Shown here in pieces: positions 1-5,491 of a stretch of DNA of 10,918 nucleotides. Under the pieces are notes generated by a model. That model was not told where the DNA came from and did not search any database. It was given only the letters and a program-made list of their open reading frames with translations. Position 1 is the stretch's first letter; each line of letters opens with the position of its first letter. Both the position numbers and the translations under genes were made by a program. Location of the stretch: assembly GCA_026770585.1 (NCBI GenBank), contig MU646493.1, positions 500,941 through 511,858 of the forward strand, read 5' to 3'. The stretch comes from Baffinella frigidus. Lineage: Eukaryota > Cryptophyceae > Cryptomonadales > Baffinellaceae.

Positions 1-85
1 CCCTACGGTAGGCAACCCGTAGGGGCATAGAGGGGTTCCTACGGATAAGGTCACGGAAAGGTGGCCCGATTTGGTCGCGAAGCTC
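1..85 (-). repeat. Repeat family C, copy 1 (cut by window edge)
   Basis: Read on the minus strand, this matches two other stretches of the window (2411-2525 and 3264-3386). Shared blocks include AAATCGGGCCACC, a CCGTAGGAACCCC block and GGGTTGCCTACCGTAGGG. The CCGTAGG/CCTACGG blocks make it internally palindromic. Three dispersed copies in both orientations point to a mobile or formerly mobile element. No coding capacity is visible and the true end lies outside the window. Confidence 0.7.
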
Positions 86-353
86 GGGTAACCACGCCAG
101 GGTACAAGTGAGATTTTCATGCACACTAGTTCCTGCTAACAGTGAATAGATGGCTGACCCTGGTACATATTTTTTTAAATCCGGACGTGTTCCGCTTGCC
201 AAGAGCTCCAATTCCCACCACGTTTGGCGTGTTTCCCGGGTAGAATCAACTTTACTCGAAGATCGAGCAGTAAAATGATGCTTCGGCTTCTGACCTGGCG
301 CGGCCTAACGTTGTCTCTGTCTATTTGAACCACTTCCCAGGGCGTACACCCTG

Positions 354-468
354 AACCATAAACCATAAACCATAAACCCTGAACCTACAGCCTAAACCCT
401 ACACCCTACACCCTACACCCTACACCCTACACCCTGCACCCTACACCCTACACCCTTCACCTTACACC
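354..468 (+). repeat. Degenerate telomere-like heptamer array (CCATAAA / CCCTACA)
   Basis: A run of 7-bp units begins with CCATAAA variants, passes through CCCTGAA and CCTAAAC, and becomes a more regular CCCTACA series. The unit length and C-rich strand resemble plant-type telomeric CCCTAAA. It lies immediately upstream of the candidate SDR exon at 479, so it is probably intronic and may serve as the pyrimidine-rich stretch of that acceptor. The 86-353 interval before it shows no gene or repeat that I recognise. Confidence 0.8.
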
Positions 469-478
469 GCCTGCGCAG

Positions 479-521
479 CAGCAGCGTCGCTCAGCTCGCC
501 GCGATGCTGATGCCCCGCCAT
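479..521 (+). CDS. Candidate SDR exon carrying the catalytic-serine segment
   Basis: In the frame of the ATG at 504 this reads SSVAQLAAMLMPRH, preceded by a pyrimidine-rich stretch and GCGCAG. SDR enzymes have a serine (often in an N-x-S-S segment) about 13 residues before the catalytic tyrosine of YxxxK, with a short glycine/alanine/proline-rich stretch between. This segment fits in composition and length, and lies on the same strand upstream of the exon with the lysine half of YxxxK. Against it: no GT donor follows the histidine codon, the tyrosine codon is not found, and a palindromic element starts at 526. The exon may be decayed, its junction may be elsewhere, or the match may be chance. 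Confidence 0.3.
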
Positions 522-525
522 CCAC

Positions 526-664
526 CCACCAGCCCTCCGAGGCGGACCAAATCGACGATTAGTTGGAGCCATTTTCTAGGGCGGCACATTCGTTTCCGAA
601 AGTGCCGCCCTAGGAATTGGCGCATGCCCCAGCCTGGCTTTGGTCCGCCTCGGAGGGCTGGTGG
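526..664 (+). mobile_element. Palindromic element family D, copy 1
   Basis: Perfect 26-bp terminal inverted repeats (526-551 and 639-664; starts CCACCAGCCCTCCG) enclose a second hairpin at 577-612, with arms TAGGGCGGCAC / GTGCCGCCCTA. The whole 139 bp can fold back on itself. A second, inverted and heavily interrupted copy lies at about 955-1418 and a partial third at 1504-1574, so this is a small dispersed element of MITE type without coding capacity. The target duplication is not clear. Confidence 0.75.
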
Positions 665-779
665 ACAGCCTGCCCCTCTCTGCGCCCTGCACGAACCAGT
701 CCTTGATCTTCCTCTCTTCATGTATCACTCCCAAGCCTGGAGATGAGCGATCCACACACTCGGTAAGTGACAGGAGGCT

Positions 780-947
780 CGTCACGCAAGCTTCCAGCCC
801 TGGAGGGCTTTTCTGGGCCCTGAAGCGGATCAAATCCCCTCTACACTCACCCCTTTTTCAGACTTTGAAACATTTCAGGCCTCGAAAAGGGATTTGATCC
901 GCTTTAGGGCCCAGAAAAGCCCTCCAGGGCTGGAAGCTTGCGTGACG
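780..947. mobile_element. Long-arm inverted-repeat element G
   Basis: Arms of 59 bp (780-838 and 889-947) match at 58 of 59 positions around a 50-bp loop. The ends read CGTCACGCAAGC and the inner arm includes GCGGATCAAATCCC. Near-identity of the arms suggests a recent origin or gene conversion. No second copy was seen in this window, so mobility is inferred from structure alone. The interval 665-779 between this and family D shows nothing recognisable. Confidence 0.7.
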
Positions 948-1006
948 AAGGCGGGTGGGGGCAGCCCCGAGGCGGTCAGAAATCAAGGCTGGGGCATGCG
1001 CCAATT

Positions 1007-1152
1007 TCATATGAAAACGGTTTTACTTCAAAACTCCTTGGCAATGAAATTTACTACACTGCATGATCTTTATTAGTATTGTTAAAGCATTCGTGCAGTA
1101 ATTTTCATTGATTCCTATGGTTTTCAATCAAAACCGTTTTTTGTGTGTCATT
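1007..1152. mobile_element. AT-rich inverted-repeat element E nested in family D
   Basis: Imperfect inverted repeats start with AAAACGGTTTT (1014-1024) and end with AAAACCGTTTT (1130-1140). Inner arms include a GAAATTTACTACAC motif that also occurs in element F. The element splits family D between CCAATT and CTTAGGG. The intact copy at 526-664 shows these parts adjacent (CCAATTCCTAGGG on its minus strand). A short ATT duplication at the junctions is possible but not certain. Confidence 0.65.
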
Positions 1153-1218
1153 CTTAGGGCGGCACCTTCGAAAACGAATGTGCCGCCCTAGGACATGGCT
1201 CAAACCAGTCGTCGATTT

Positions 1219-1387
1219 CATCCGGTCAGGTATTTGATTTAAATGGTTCGGAGTCCCCCGAATGCACGAAATTTACTACACGTTTGTCACGTCCAACCCT
1301 TATTATTACTAGTATGGTCAAACGTGTAGTAAATTTCGTTCATTCGAGGGGCTCCGAACCATTCAAATCAAATACCTGACCGGATTA
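1219..1387. mobile_element. Inverted-repeat element F with 5-bp GATTT target duplication
   Basis: Arms of 67 bp (1220-1286 and 1319-1385) start ATCCGGTCAGGTATTTGATT and differ at only a few positions, with a 32-bp loop. GATTT occurs directly before (1214-1218) and after (1388-1392). Uninterrupted family D sequence reads CGTCGATTTGGTCC (around 1537-1550), so the intact site is known and GATTT is duplicated once. This is a MITE-like element with a 5-bp target duplication, different from the TA-duplicating MITEs further right. Confidence 0.8.
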
Positions 1388-1503
1388 GATTTGGTCCTGC
1401 AGGCTGGCGAACCACGAGGCGACCGACCGACCGCTCAGCGGGCGGAAACGTGATCATTCCCCCACAAAACTTTGAAAGTCCCTTTTATTCTGTTCGGCTG
1501 GGT

Positions 1504-1574
1504 AGCCTCGTGTGGTAGGAAATGGCTCCAACCAATCGTCGATTTGGTCCGGCAGGCTAGCGAACCACGAGGCG
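1504..1574 (-). mobile_element. Family D, copy 3 (partial)
   Basis: AAATGGCTCCAACCAATCGT followed by CGATTTGGTCC matches family D. The ends (AGCCTCGTG and CACGAGGC) form a short inverted repeat. It ends within 5 bp of the acceptor of the SDR exon at 1579. The terminal GCGAACCACGAGGCGA is shared with copy 2 but absent from copy 1, so copies 2 and 3 form a subfamily. The stretch 1419-1503 between them shows nothing recognisable. Confidence 0.65.
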
Positions 1575-1578
1575 ATAG

Positions 1579-1623
1579 CTGCCGCCAAGGCTGGCGTTGC
1601 GGGCCTCGCTCTCTCCGCTGCAA
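1579..1623 (+). CDS. SDR exon: lysine half of the YxxxK active site and following helix
   Basis: After an AG at 1577-1578 the exon begins with two bases of a codon, then reads AAKAGVAGLALSAA and one base (A) before a GT at 1624. Classical SDRs have Y-[SA]-A-[AS]-K-A-[GA]-V here: the catalytic tyrosine and lysine, with the helix after them. The tyrosine codon must lie in the preceding exon, which is unresolved. Phase is consistent with the next exon: A + GT gives serine, followed by T-YAKHNIRVN. The 45-nt length is small, as for the other exons of this gene. The GTACC motif sits at both ends of the following intron. Confidence 0.7.
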
Positions 1624-1636
1624 GTACCCCCCCGCG

Positions 1637-1712
1637 CCCGCCCGCCCGCCCGCCCGCCCGCCCGCCCGCCCGCCCGCCCGCCCGCCCGCCCGCCCGCCCG
1701 CCCGCCCGCCCG
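1637..1712 (+). repeat. (CCCG)19 perfect microsatellite
   Basis: Nineteen perfect CCCG units begin 13 bp after the SDR donor GT at 1624. The complementary strand is (CGGG)n and could form G-quadruplexes. The array generates long proline/alanine/arginine open frames on both strands that should not be taken as genes. The rest of this intron (1713-1973) is CT-rich with no further repeat. Confidence 0.95.
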
Positions 1713-1973
1713 AGAAGAGACGTCTATCCCTGCTCTGCCTCCGTGGAGGGTTCTCATCACAACTAGTATGGCCACCAAGAATAGGAGAGGGTGTTCAACA
1801 CCATGCTCCCCTGCCAGACGCACTCTCTCCTCCGAACACGGTCTACACACTCGACTCGCACTTTCTGCCACCAACAATCTGTACACTCTGGGCGCTGGAT
1901 CCTAGAGCCCTGTATTCCAGTCACAATCCTAGGGCCCCGTATTCCAGGTCTGTAACCCGTAGCCCTTGACCAG

Positions 1974-2005
1974 GTACCTACGCCAAGCACAACATCCGCG
2001 TCAAC
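1974..2005 (+). CDS. SDR mini-exon (AKHNIRVN motif)
   Basis: This 32-nt exon follows CCAG and precedes a consensus donor GTAAGT at 2006. It reads (S)TYAKHNIRVN. The A-x-x-x-I-R-V-N segment is the strongly conserved strand after the active-site helix in classical SDRs, normally followed by x-V-x-P-G. That continuation is found in phase 0 in the exon at 3073. An in-frame TGA at 1967-1969 rules out extension upstream, which supports the acceptor at 1973. Confidence 0.8.
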
Positions 2006-2036
2006 GTAAGTCTCCCCTTCCCGCGAGAGTAAGTTA

Positions 2037-2185
2037 ATCCGGGGACATGTTTAATTGAAAAGAAAATGGATCCCTATGTGTTCATAGGAGTTGGAATAAG
2101 ATTGATTAGGGCCCTGAGTAAATTTAGTTAGGGCAGAATCTGGTTTGATAGTCCATTTTCTTTTGAATTGAACAAGTTCCCGGAT
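2037..2185 (+). mobile_element. Inverted-repeat element family A/B, copy A (near donor)
   Basis: Terminal inverted repeats of about 34 bp (start ATCCGGGGACATG, end CCCGGAT) bound a 149-bp element beginning 31 bp after the SDR donor. It is homologous, in opposite orientation, to 2957-3064; the two share a perfect 31-bp block containing CTATGTGTTCATAGGAG. The terminal ATCCGG resembles that of element F. Confidence 0.75.
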
Positions 2186-2233
2186 GAAGGTTGGACTGTG
2201 AAGCGTGTCGACACTTTGGGCGAAACGTTTCGC

Positions 2234-2311
2234 CTAACTAAGTAACTAAGTAACTGAGTAACTAAGTTACTTAGTTAGTTGCTTAGTTACTTAGTTACTT
2301 AGTTACTTAGT
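2234..2311. repeat. GTAACTAA / TTAGTTAC head-to-head inverted array
   Basis: About four GTAACTAA-type octamers run directly into about six TTAGTTAC-type octamers, their reverse complement, with the switch near 2266. This is a simple-sequence cruciform or hairpin of almost 80 bp. A perfect CGAAACGTTTCG palindrome precedes it at 2221-2232. It is intronic and no coding role is seen. Confidence 0.85.
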
Positions 2312-2410
2312 TTCGTGTGCACATCATGTGCGCATCAACACACTGCATGCTTGAGCATTTCGATGAAAGATCAGTCGGCAAATTTGGTGCTGAGAACCAG
2401 GTGCTGCAAA

Positions 2411-2525
2411 CACACAGCGGGCTACGAAGGGATTTTCGGCCCAAACCGGGCCACCTTTCCGTAGGAACCCCCCCTATGCCCCTACGGGTTGCCTACTGTA
2501 GGGTCGTAGGTCTCACCGCTCAGGG
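2411..2525 (+). repeat. Repeat family C, copy 2
   Basis: CACACAGCGGGCTAC, TCGGCCCAAA, GGGCCACC, CCGTAGGAACCCC and GCCTACTGTAGGGTC occur in the same order as in 3264-3386. The copy ends near CCGCTCAGG. It lacks the short TTACCTTAT insertion that the other two copies carry before CCGTAGG. It lies in the 1067-nt SDR intron. Confidence 0.75.
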
Positions 2526-2580
2526 TTTATTCGAAATTCCTTCGAAGTCCCCTGTGTGGCTCCAAAGACTGCCTTTCGAT

Positions 2581-2714
2581 TCCTAGCTCTGCCTCACACG
2601 GTTTGGTCTCGTCCATTTGACGAGTCCGCAAGTCACTTCCCCAGGGTTTTCGTGCAAATCCGTCAACTTTTGGAGTGAAAACGATCAGTCAACCCAAGTG
2701 AGGCAGAGCTAGGA
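2581..2714. mobile_element. Inverted-repeat element, 17-bp perfect ends
   Basis: TCCTAGCTCTGCCTCAC (2581-2597) is exactly complementary to 2698-2714, and flanking bases (CGATTCC / GGATTCG) nearly extend the match. The interior is weakly palindromic. Size and form fit a MITE, but only one copy is present in this window. Confidence 0.55.
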
Positions 2715-2764
2715 TTCGCCGTGGCTTCACCACCTCCGCATCCCACAACTGTGCACGGAATTGT

Positions 2765-2778
2765 GGGGGGGGGGGGGG
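2765..2778 (+). repeat. G14 homopolymer
   Basis: Fourteen uninterrupted G residues lie in the SDR intron. Such a run is hard to sequence, so its length may be uncertain in the assembly. Confidence 0.9.
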
Positions 2779-2849
2779 TTACCCTGTACACAGCACTCCT
2801 TAGACCAAAACAGGAAAGGCAGATTCGGGAGGTTCAGCAGAGAGGCTGA

Positions 2850-2888
2850 GTTCAGGTTCTAGTGTGGCTGAGACACTAGAACCTGAAC
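2850..2888. repeat. Perfect 16-bp stem hairpin
   Basis: GTTCAGGTTCTAGTGT (2850-2865) is perfectly complementary to 2873-2888, with a 7-nt loop GGCTGAG. It is followed by a short patch of CTCAACACT-type units (2890-2929) like the satellite at the window end. Function is unknown. Confidence 0.8.
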
Positions 2889-2956
2889 GCTCAACACTAA
2901 ACACCGAAAACTACACACTCAACACTGACGTAGCCTCCAACCGCGAAAACAAACTC

Positions 2957-3064
2957 ATCCGGAAACATCTTAATCAAATTTACCTAGGGCCCTAATTAAT
3001 CTTCTTTCAACTCCTATGAACACATAGGGATCCATTTTCCATTAAATCAAACCTGTCCCCCGAT
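2957..3064 (-). mobile_element. Inverted-repeat element family A/B, copy B (near acceptor)
   Basis: This 108-bp copy is the reverse-orientation homologue of 2037-2185, roughly 80 percent alike by eye over about 95 bp. It ends 8 bp before the SDR exon at 3073. Its terminal CCTGTCCCCCGAT therefore supplies the only pyrimidine-rich stretch before the acceptor AAAACAG. It lacks the longer right part of copy A. Confidence 0.75.
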
Positions 3065-3072
3065 GAAAACAG

Positions 3073-3216
3073 GTAGTATCGCCCGGGCTGACGAACACAG
3101 GAATCGCGTCGCGCATCACGAGCAGCGAAGCCGCGCTCAAGGCCAGCGTGGCCATGCATCCTCTCGGGAAGCTCGGGGAGCCCGAGGACGTCGCGGCCGC
3201 GATCTACTTCTTGTAC
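3073..3216 (+). CDS. SDR exon: substrate loop to C-terminal helix
   Basis: Following AACAG at 3068-3072, 48 codons begin VVSPGLTNTG and end GKLGEPEDVAAAIYFLY. Joined in phase 0 to the previous exon, this gives RVNVVSPG, the classical SDR RVN-x-x-x-PG motif. The segment after PG is the variable substrate-binding loop, and G-x-x-G-x-PEDVA-x-x-x-x-FL is the conserved C-terminal helix. Together with the last exon this identifies a classical SDR (NAD(P)(H)-dependent oxidoreductase); the substrate cannot be told. The 3' junction is unclear: the nearest GT (3217) gives phase 0, whereas the last exon at 5185 needs phase 2, so a small exon, a non-GT donor or gene decay must be considered. Confidence 0.85.
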
Positions 3217-3263
3217 GTTCCTAATTTGAGTTTGCGGCTGTGAACCGTTGCCCTGAGGTGCGC

Positions 3264-3386
3264 CACACAGCGGGCTACAAAGGGATCTTCGGCCCAAATC
3301 GGGCCACCCTTCCGTTACCTTATCCGTAGGAACCCCCGTATGGCCCTACGGGGTGCCTACCGTAGGGTCCTATGTCTTAGCGCTCA
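3264..3386 (+). repeat. Repeat family C, copy 3
   Basis: This is homologous to 2411-2525, block by block. Its 3' end (TTAGCGCTCAAC) coincides with the start of the partial exon duplication. Copy 2 also ends with CGCTCA, so the duplication breakpoint falls in a microhomology between the repeat end and the exon's GCGCTCAAG. Confidence 0.75.
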
Positions 3387-3463
3387 ACGCCAGCGTGGCC
3401 ATGCATCCTCTCGGGAAGCTCGGCGAGCCCGAGGACGTCGCGGCTGCTATCTTCTTCCTGTAC
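3380..3463 (+). pseudogene. Partial tandem duplicate of the SDR exon (possible alternative exon)
   Basis: These 84 nt align without gaps to 3133-3216 with six differences. Four are synonymous (GGG/GGC, GCC/GCT, GCG/GCT, TTG/CTG) and two change residues (K to N, Y to F). The frame is intact and reads ALNASVAMHPLGKLG onward to IFFLY, then ADS and a TAA at 3473. It lacks the VVSPG-to-SEA part, so it could replace the first copy only through an internal junction. An AG precedes it (3379-3380). The homology continues into the following non-coding stretch (TTTGCGACTGTGAAC, ending near 3577). It could be a leftover duplication or an alternative exon. Confidence 0.6.
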
Positions 3464-3548
3464 GCTGATTCCTAATTTACTTCCTGTACGCTGGTTCCTA
3501 AGTGACTTCGTGTACGCTGGTTCCCAATTTGCTGGTTCCTAATTTCAG
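3456..3548 (+). repeat. Tandem repeats of the exon-intron boundary
   Basis: The block CTTCCTGTACGCTGGTTCCT, with variants GATTCCT, CGTGTACG and a truncated GCTGGTTCCT, occurs about four times, ending with AATTTCAG at 3548. The corresponding place after the first exon copy has only one shortened version (TTGTACGTTCCTAATTTGAG). The repeats hold several possible splice sites. TTTCAG at 3543-3548 and GTGAGT at 3576-3581 would bound a 27-nt microexon, but its phase does not connect to the last exon's preferred frame. Confidence 0.6.
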
Positions 3549-3603
3549 TTTGCGACTGTGAACAGTTCCCCTGAGGTGAGTCAGTCGCCGCTGATATCGT
3601 CTT

Positions 3604-3749
3604 CTTGCCACACGGTGGGCTTCGAGGGTTTCGTTGGCCCTGGATTCCAGGGGGTTACGTGACCAAGTTGCGCCAGAAAATCTCTCAAGTTCATTGCATC
3701 AAGGCAAGTTGACTTTTGGTGAAAGGTTCGTAGTCCACCGTGTGGTAAG
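3604..3749. mobile_element. Inverted-repeat element with CCACACGGTGG ends
   Basis: CTTGCCACACGGTGG (3604-3618) pairs with CCACCGTGTGGTAAG (3735-3749) with one mismatch, and complementarity continues imperfectly to about 30 bp. At 146 bp it has MITE form. It is a single copy here and intronic. Beyond it, CCAGTTTCAG (3840-3849) and its complement (3873-3882) form a smaller hairpin. Confidence 0.55.
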
Positions 3750-3934
3750 CGTCTTTCGAATTTGGGTTTGACTTTGACGCCTGGAGCATCCACCCTGAAG
3801 TTTAGAACCTCTGACCTGAGGCTCGGTCCCCTGCATCAACCAGTTTCAGAACTTCAAGGTTTTTGTTGAAAACTGAAACTGGCTGGGGATGGTTTACCTG
3901 TTTGTTTTCCAGTTTTTGGTGGGCATTCCGGATG

Positions 3935-4195
3935 CAGGCTCAAAGCATCAGTTTAGAGGTTCCAAGCTTCGGGGTGGATGTTCCAGGCTTTAGGATAGAT
4001 GTGCCAGTCTTCAGGATACAGGGGTACCTCGCTCATAAGAAAGCGCCGCCCCCTAGGACCCTACAGTAGGCCTATGCCTAGGGCCCTATGGTGGTCCTAG
4101 GGGGCTGGGCGTTTCTTGTCAGCGAAGTACCCCTGTAGAGGTACCAGGCTTCAGGATGTTCCAACCTTCAGGATGGATCTTCCAGCACCAGCAAC
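3935..4195 (+). repeat. Minisatellite (TTCCAGGCTTCAGGATGGATG-like units) split by a MITE
   Basis: Degenerate units of about 20-22 bp built on TTCCA-GCTTC-GGATGGAT run from about 3935 to 4016 and resume from 4138 to 4195. The break is exactly the MITE at 4017-4137. Joining the two sides at a single TA restores a unit-like sequence (TCAGGATAGAGGTACCAGGC), similar to the intact neighbour TTAGGATAGATGTGCCAG. Confidence 0.75.
4017..4137. mobile_element. MITE family 1, copy 1 (TA-flanked, CAGGGGTACC ends)
   Basis: The termini are CAGGGGTACCTCGCTCATAA and its degenerate complement, each flanked by TA. The interior is itself palindromic (CCTAGGACCCTACAGTAGG and CCTAGGGCCCTATGGTGG blocks). It is 121 bp including the TA dinucleotides and has no coding capacity. 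TA duplication and a CAG terminus are typical of Tc1/mariner-type MITEs; assignment to that superfamily is inference. Spurious frames through this family give recurring peptides such as LMSEVPLY. Confidence 0.85.
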
Positions 4196-4232
4196 CCGGC
4201 TGAAACTGGTGACTTCATGTGGAAACTAGCGG

Positions 4233-4337
4233 TATCCCTTAAGTGGCCAGGCGGTCAAATTTGACCGCCAAGAGGTCCTAGGCAGGTCCTAGGGCCCTAC
4301 GGTAGGGCGTATGAGCCTACTGGCCACTTGAGGGATA
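4233..4337. mobile_element. MITE family 2 (TA-flanked, TCCCTTAAGTGGCCA ends)
   Basis: TATCCCTTAAGTGGCCA (4233-4249) pairs with 4321-4337 at 16 of 17 positions; the outermost TA is likely the target duplication. An internal GGCGGTCAAATTTGACCGCC palindrome and a CCTAGGGCCCTACGGTAGGG block follow. The latter block resembles the interiors of family 1 and family C, although the terminal repeats differ. Confidence 0.75.
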
Positions 4338-4392
4338 GGCCCTCAAACTAAAACCCGGATTGGTGGCCTTCGCTGGAACTCGGCGGCCAAAC

Positions 4393-4512
4393 TACAGAGG
4401 TACCTCGCTCATAAGAAACCGCCCCTCCCTAGGACCCTGCGGTGGCCTATGCCCAGGGTCCTATGGTGGTCCTAGGGGGGGGGTACTTTCTTATGAGTAA
4501 GGTGCCCATGTA
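4393..4512. mobile_element. MITE family 1, copy 2
   Basis: TA-CAGAGGTACCTCGCTCATAA begins at 4393 and the complementary end finishes with TGCCCATG-TA at 4512. Same interior blocks and about the same length (120 bp) as the other copies. Its two ends have diverged from each other, suggesting an older insertion than the copy at 5360. Confidence 0.85.
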
Positions 4513-4577
4513 CAGGGATATCCGGGTTATATCAGAACACCCTCGGTCGAACCTCGGTCGATGTTTGTGTACTTAAG

Positions 4578-4606
4578 GGTTGACTAAACGCGATATTTAG
4601 TCAACC
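4578..4606. repeat. Perfect 11-bp stem hairpin
   Basis: GGTTGACTAAA (4578-4588) and TTTAGTCAACC (4596-4606) flank a 7-nt loop CGCGATA. It lies between MITEs in the last SDR intron. No function is apparent. Confidence 0.7.
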
Positions 4607-4688
4607 ATCGGGTACAATATTCAGAGCACGAACATGTAGGCCCCAAATCCGGTGCAGGTTCTTAAGTTATGGGTTCTTGTGACCGAGA

Positions 4689-4865
4689 TACAGCCCTTAC
4701 TCGATTGCAAGGTCACACAATACAAGGTCACACACTGGACACTCCGATGTGGACCTTAATTATTTAAGGTCCGCACACTGACTGCTTTCCTGTGGACCTT
4801 AAATTTAAGGTCACACACACTGACTGCTCAAAAGTGTGTGACCTTGTAATCGAGTAAGGGCTGTA
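4689..4865. mobile_element. MITE family 3 (TA-flanked, CAGCCCTTACTCGATT ends)
   Basis: Terminal repeats of about 28 bp (CAGCCCTTACTCGATT then CAAGGTCACAC; one mismatch) are flanked by TA on both sides, 177 bp in total. The interior holds several GGTC-type palindromes (GGACCTTAATTATTTAAGG; GACCTTAAATTTAAGGTC). Shared CAG termini and TA duplication suggest the same transposase class as family 1, with an unrelated sequence. Confidence 0.8.
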
Positions 4866-4929
4866 CCTCTGTAGCAGGATCACGATGCCAGCGGACTGCA
4901 CACTCGGTGTGTTTCCAAGAGACTGATGC

Positions 4930-5057
4930 ACGTCCACTTAGCAGCGACCGAGGAGACTGGTGCACGTCCACTTAGCAGCGACCACGTCCACTTAGCAGCG
5001 ACCGAGGAGAGTGACGCACGTCCACTTAGCAGCGACCACGTCCACTTAGCAGCGACC
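4930..5057 (+). repeat. Higher-order tandem repeat of ACGTCCACTTAGCAGCGACC
   Basis: Five identical 20-bp units occur at 4930, 4964, 4984, 5018 and 5038. Units two/three and four/five are adjacent; 14-bp spacers (GAGGAGACTGGTGC, GAGGAGAGTGACGC) precede each pair, giving a 54-bp higher-order period. It is intronic and expanded recently, since the units are identical. Confidence 0.9.
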
Positions 5058-5061
5058 TTTC

Positions 5062-5079
5062 CACCTTGAATTCAAGGTG
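5062..5079. repeat. Perfect 18-bp palindrome
   Basis: CACCTTGAATTCAAGGTG is its own reverse complement, lying just after the tandem array and about 105 bp before the final SDR exon. Confidence 0.8.
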
Positions 5080-5184
5080 AAATCCCGATCAGGTCCTAGG
5101 GCAATGGATGAGATTCTAGTACAAATCGTCTAGATGGCCTGCATCCGTGAAGCCCCTGGTGGCTGCTAACTTGTGTGTGTGCAG

Positions 5185-5251
5185 GCTGGGGCAGACCAAC
5201 ATCACGGGGCAAAACCTGAGCATCGACGGGGGCCTGGGATCGCTCAAGTGA
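5185..5251 (+). CDS. Last SDR exon with stop codon
   Basis: After a GTGTGTGTGCAG acceptor the exon supplies one base and then reads LGQTNITGQNLSIDGGLG, SLK and TGA (5249-5251). T-G-Q-x-x-x-[IV]-D-G-G is the conserved C-terminal strand of classical SDRs that closes the cofactor fold, and these proteins usually end a few residues later, as here. The preferred frame needs phase 2 from the previous exon; an alternative acceptor at 5194 would be phase 0 and start at TNITGQ. It is separated from the preceding exon by almost 2 kb of repeats. Confidence 0.85.
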
Positions 5252-5280
5252 GCCGTGGGCATCTCTACGTGTAAAAGTAA

Positions 5281-5306
5281 AGGGGTGCGTGTACCTCGCT
5301 CATGAG
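5281..5306 (+). mobile_element. Solo MITE family 1 end (left type)
   Basis: AGGGGTGCGTGTACCTCGCT then CATGAG is a diverged, slightly expanded left terminus of family 1. It may form, with 5492-5517, the remains of an older element into which the copy at 5360-5480 inserted. Confidence 0.55.
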
Positions 5307-5359
5307 TGCCCGGCGATCTGAACAACGCCCGCGTGTGGCTCCTTGAAAACTGTGGGAAA

Positions 5360-5480
5360 TACAGGGGTACCTCGCTCATAAGAAACGCCGCCCCCCGTAG
5401 GACCACCACAGGACCCTAGGCATGGTCCTACTGTAGGGTCCTAGGGGGGTGCGGTTTCTTATGAGCGAGGTACCCCTGTA
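5360..5480. mobile_element. MITE family 1, copy 3 (best preserved)
   Basis: Both terminal repeats read CAGGGGTACCTCGCTCATAA and agree with each other through at least 24 bp; TA flanks both ends, for a 121-bp total. Near-identity of the ends marks it as the youngest copy here. It lies in the region between the convergent SDR and cyclin genes. Confidence 0.9.
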
Positions 5481-5491
5481 GAGGGAAGCTA

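Larger units (their letters stand above)
955..1418 (-). mobile_element. Family D, copy 2, interrupted by two nested insertions
   Basis: On the plus strand this matches the reverse complement of 526-664 in three pieces: 963-1006 (includes GGCTGGGGCATGCGCCAATT), 1154-1218 (hairpin GGGCGGCAC / GTGCCGCCC, then CGTCGATTT) and 1393-1400 (GGTCCTGC). The gaps are filled by two unrelated inverted-repeat elements, at 1007-1152 and 1219-1387. Past that point it shares the end GGCGAACCACGAGGCGA with the copy at 1504-1574. The nesting order is therefore D first, then the two insertions. Confidence 0.75.

Noticed and set aside
577-612. Independent 36-bp hairpin element (second copy 1155-1190)
   Set aside because: Both copies are embedded in homologous flanks, so the hairpin is the centre of family D rather than a separate mobile unit.
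1472-1969. Proline-rich frames on both strands over 1472-1969
   Set aside because: They are translations of the (CCCG)19 microsatellite and its flanks. The only coding support in the interval is the short SDR exon.
2317-2586. 89-codon plus-strand frame in the SDR intron
   Set aside because: It runs through repeat family C copy 2 and shows no domain or coding bias.
3549-3575. 27-nt microexon between TTTCAG and GTGAGT
   Set aside because: The splice-site sequences are good, but phase 0 in and out does not fit the conserved frame of the last exon through the acceptor at 5184. The homologous place after the first exon copy has poorer sites. Kept only as a possibility.
4930-5057. CRISPR-like array (identical 20-bp units)
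   Set aside because: Spacers are 0 or 14 bp, and the two 14-bp spacers are similar to each other. The context is a eukaryotic intron. It is a higher-order minisatellite.
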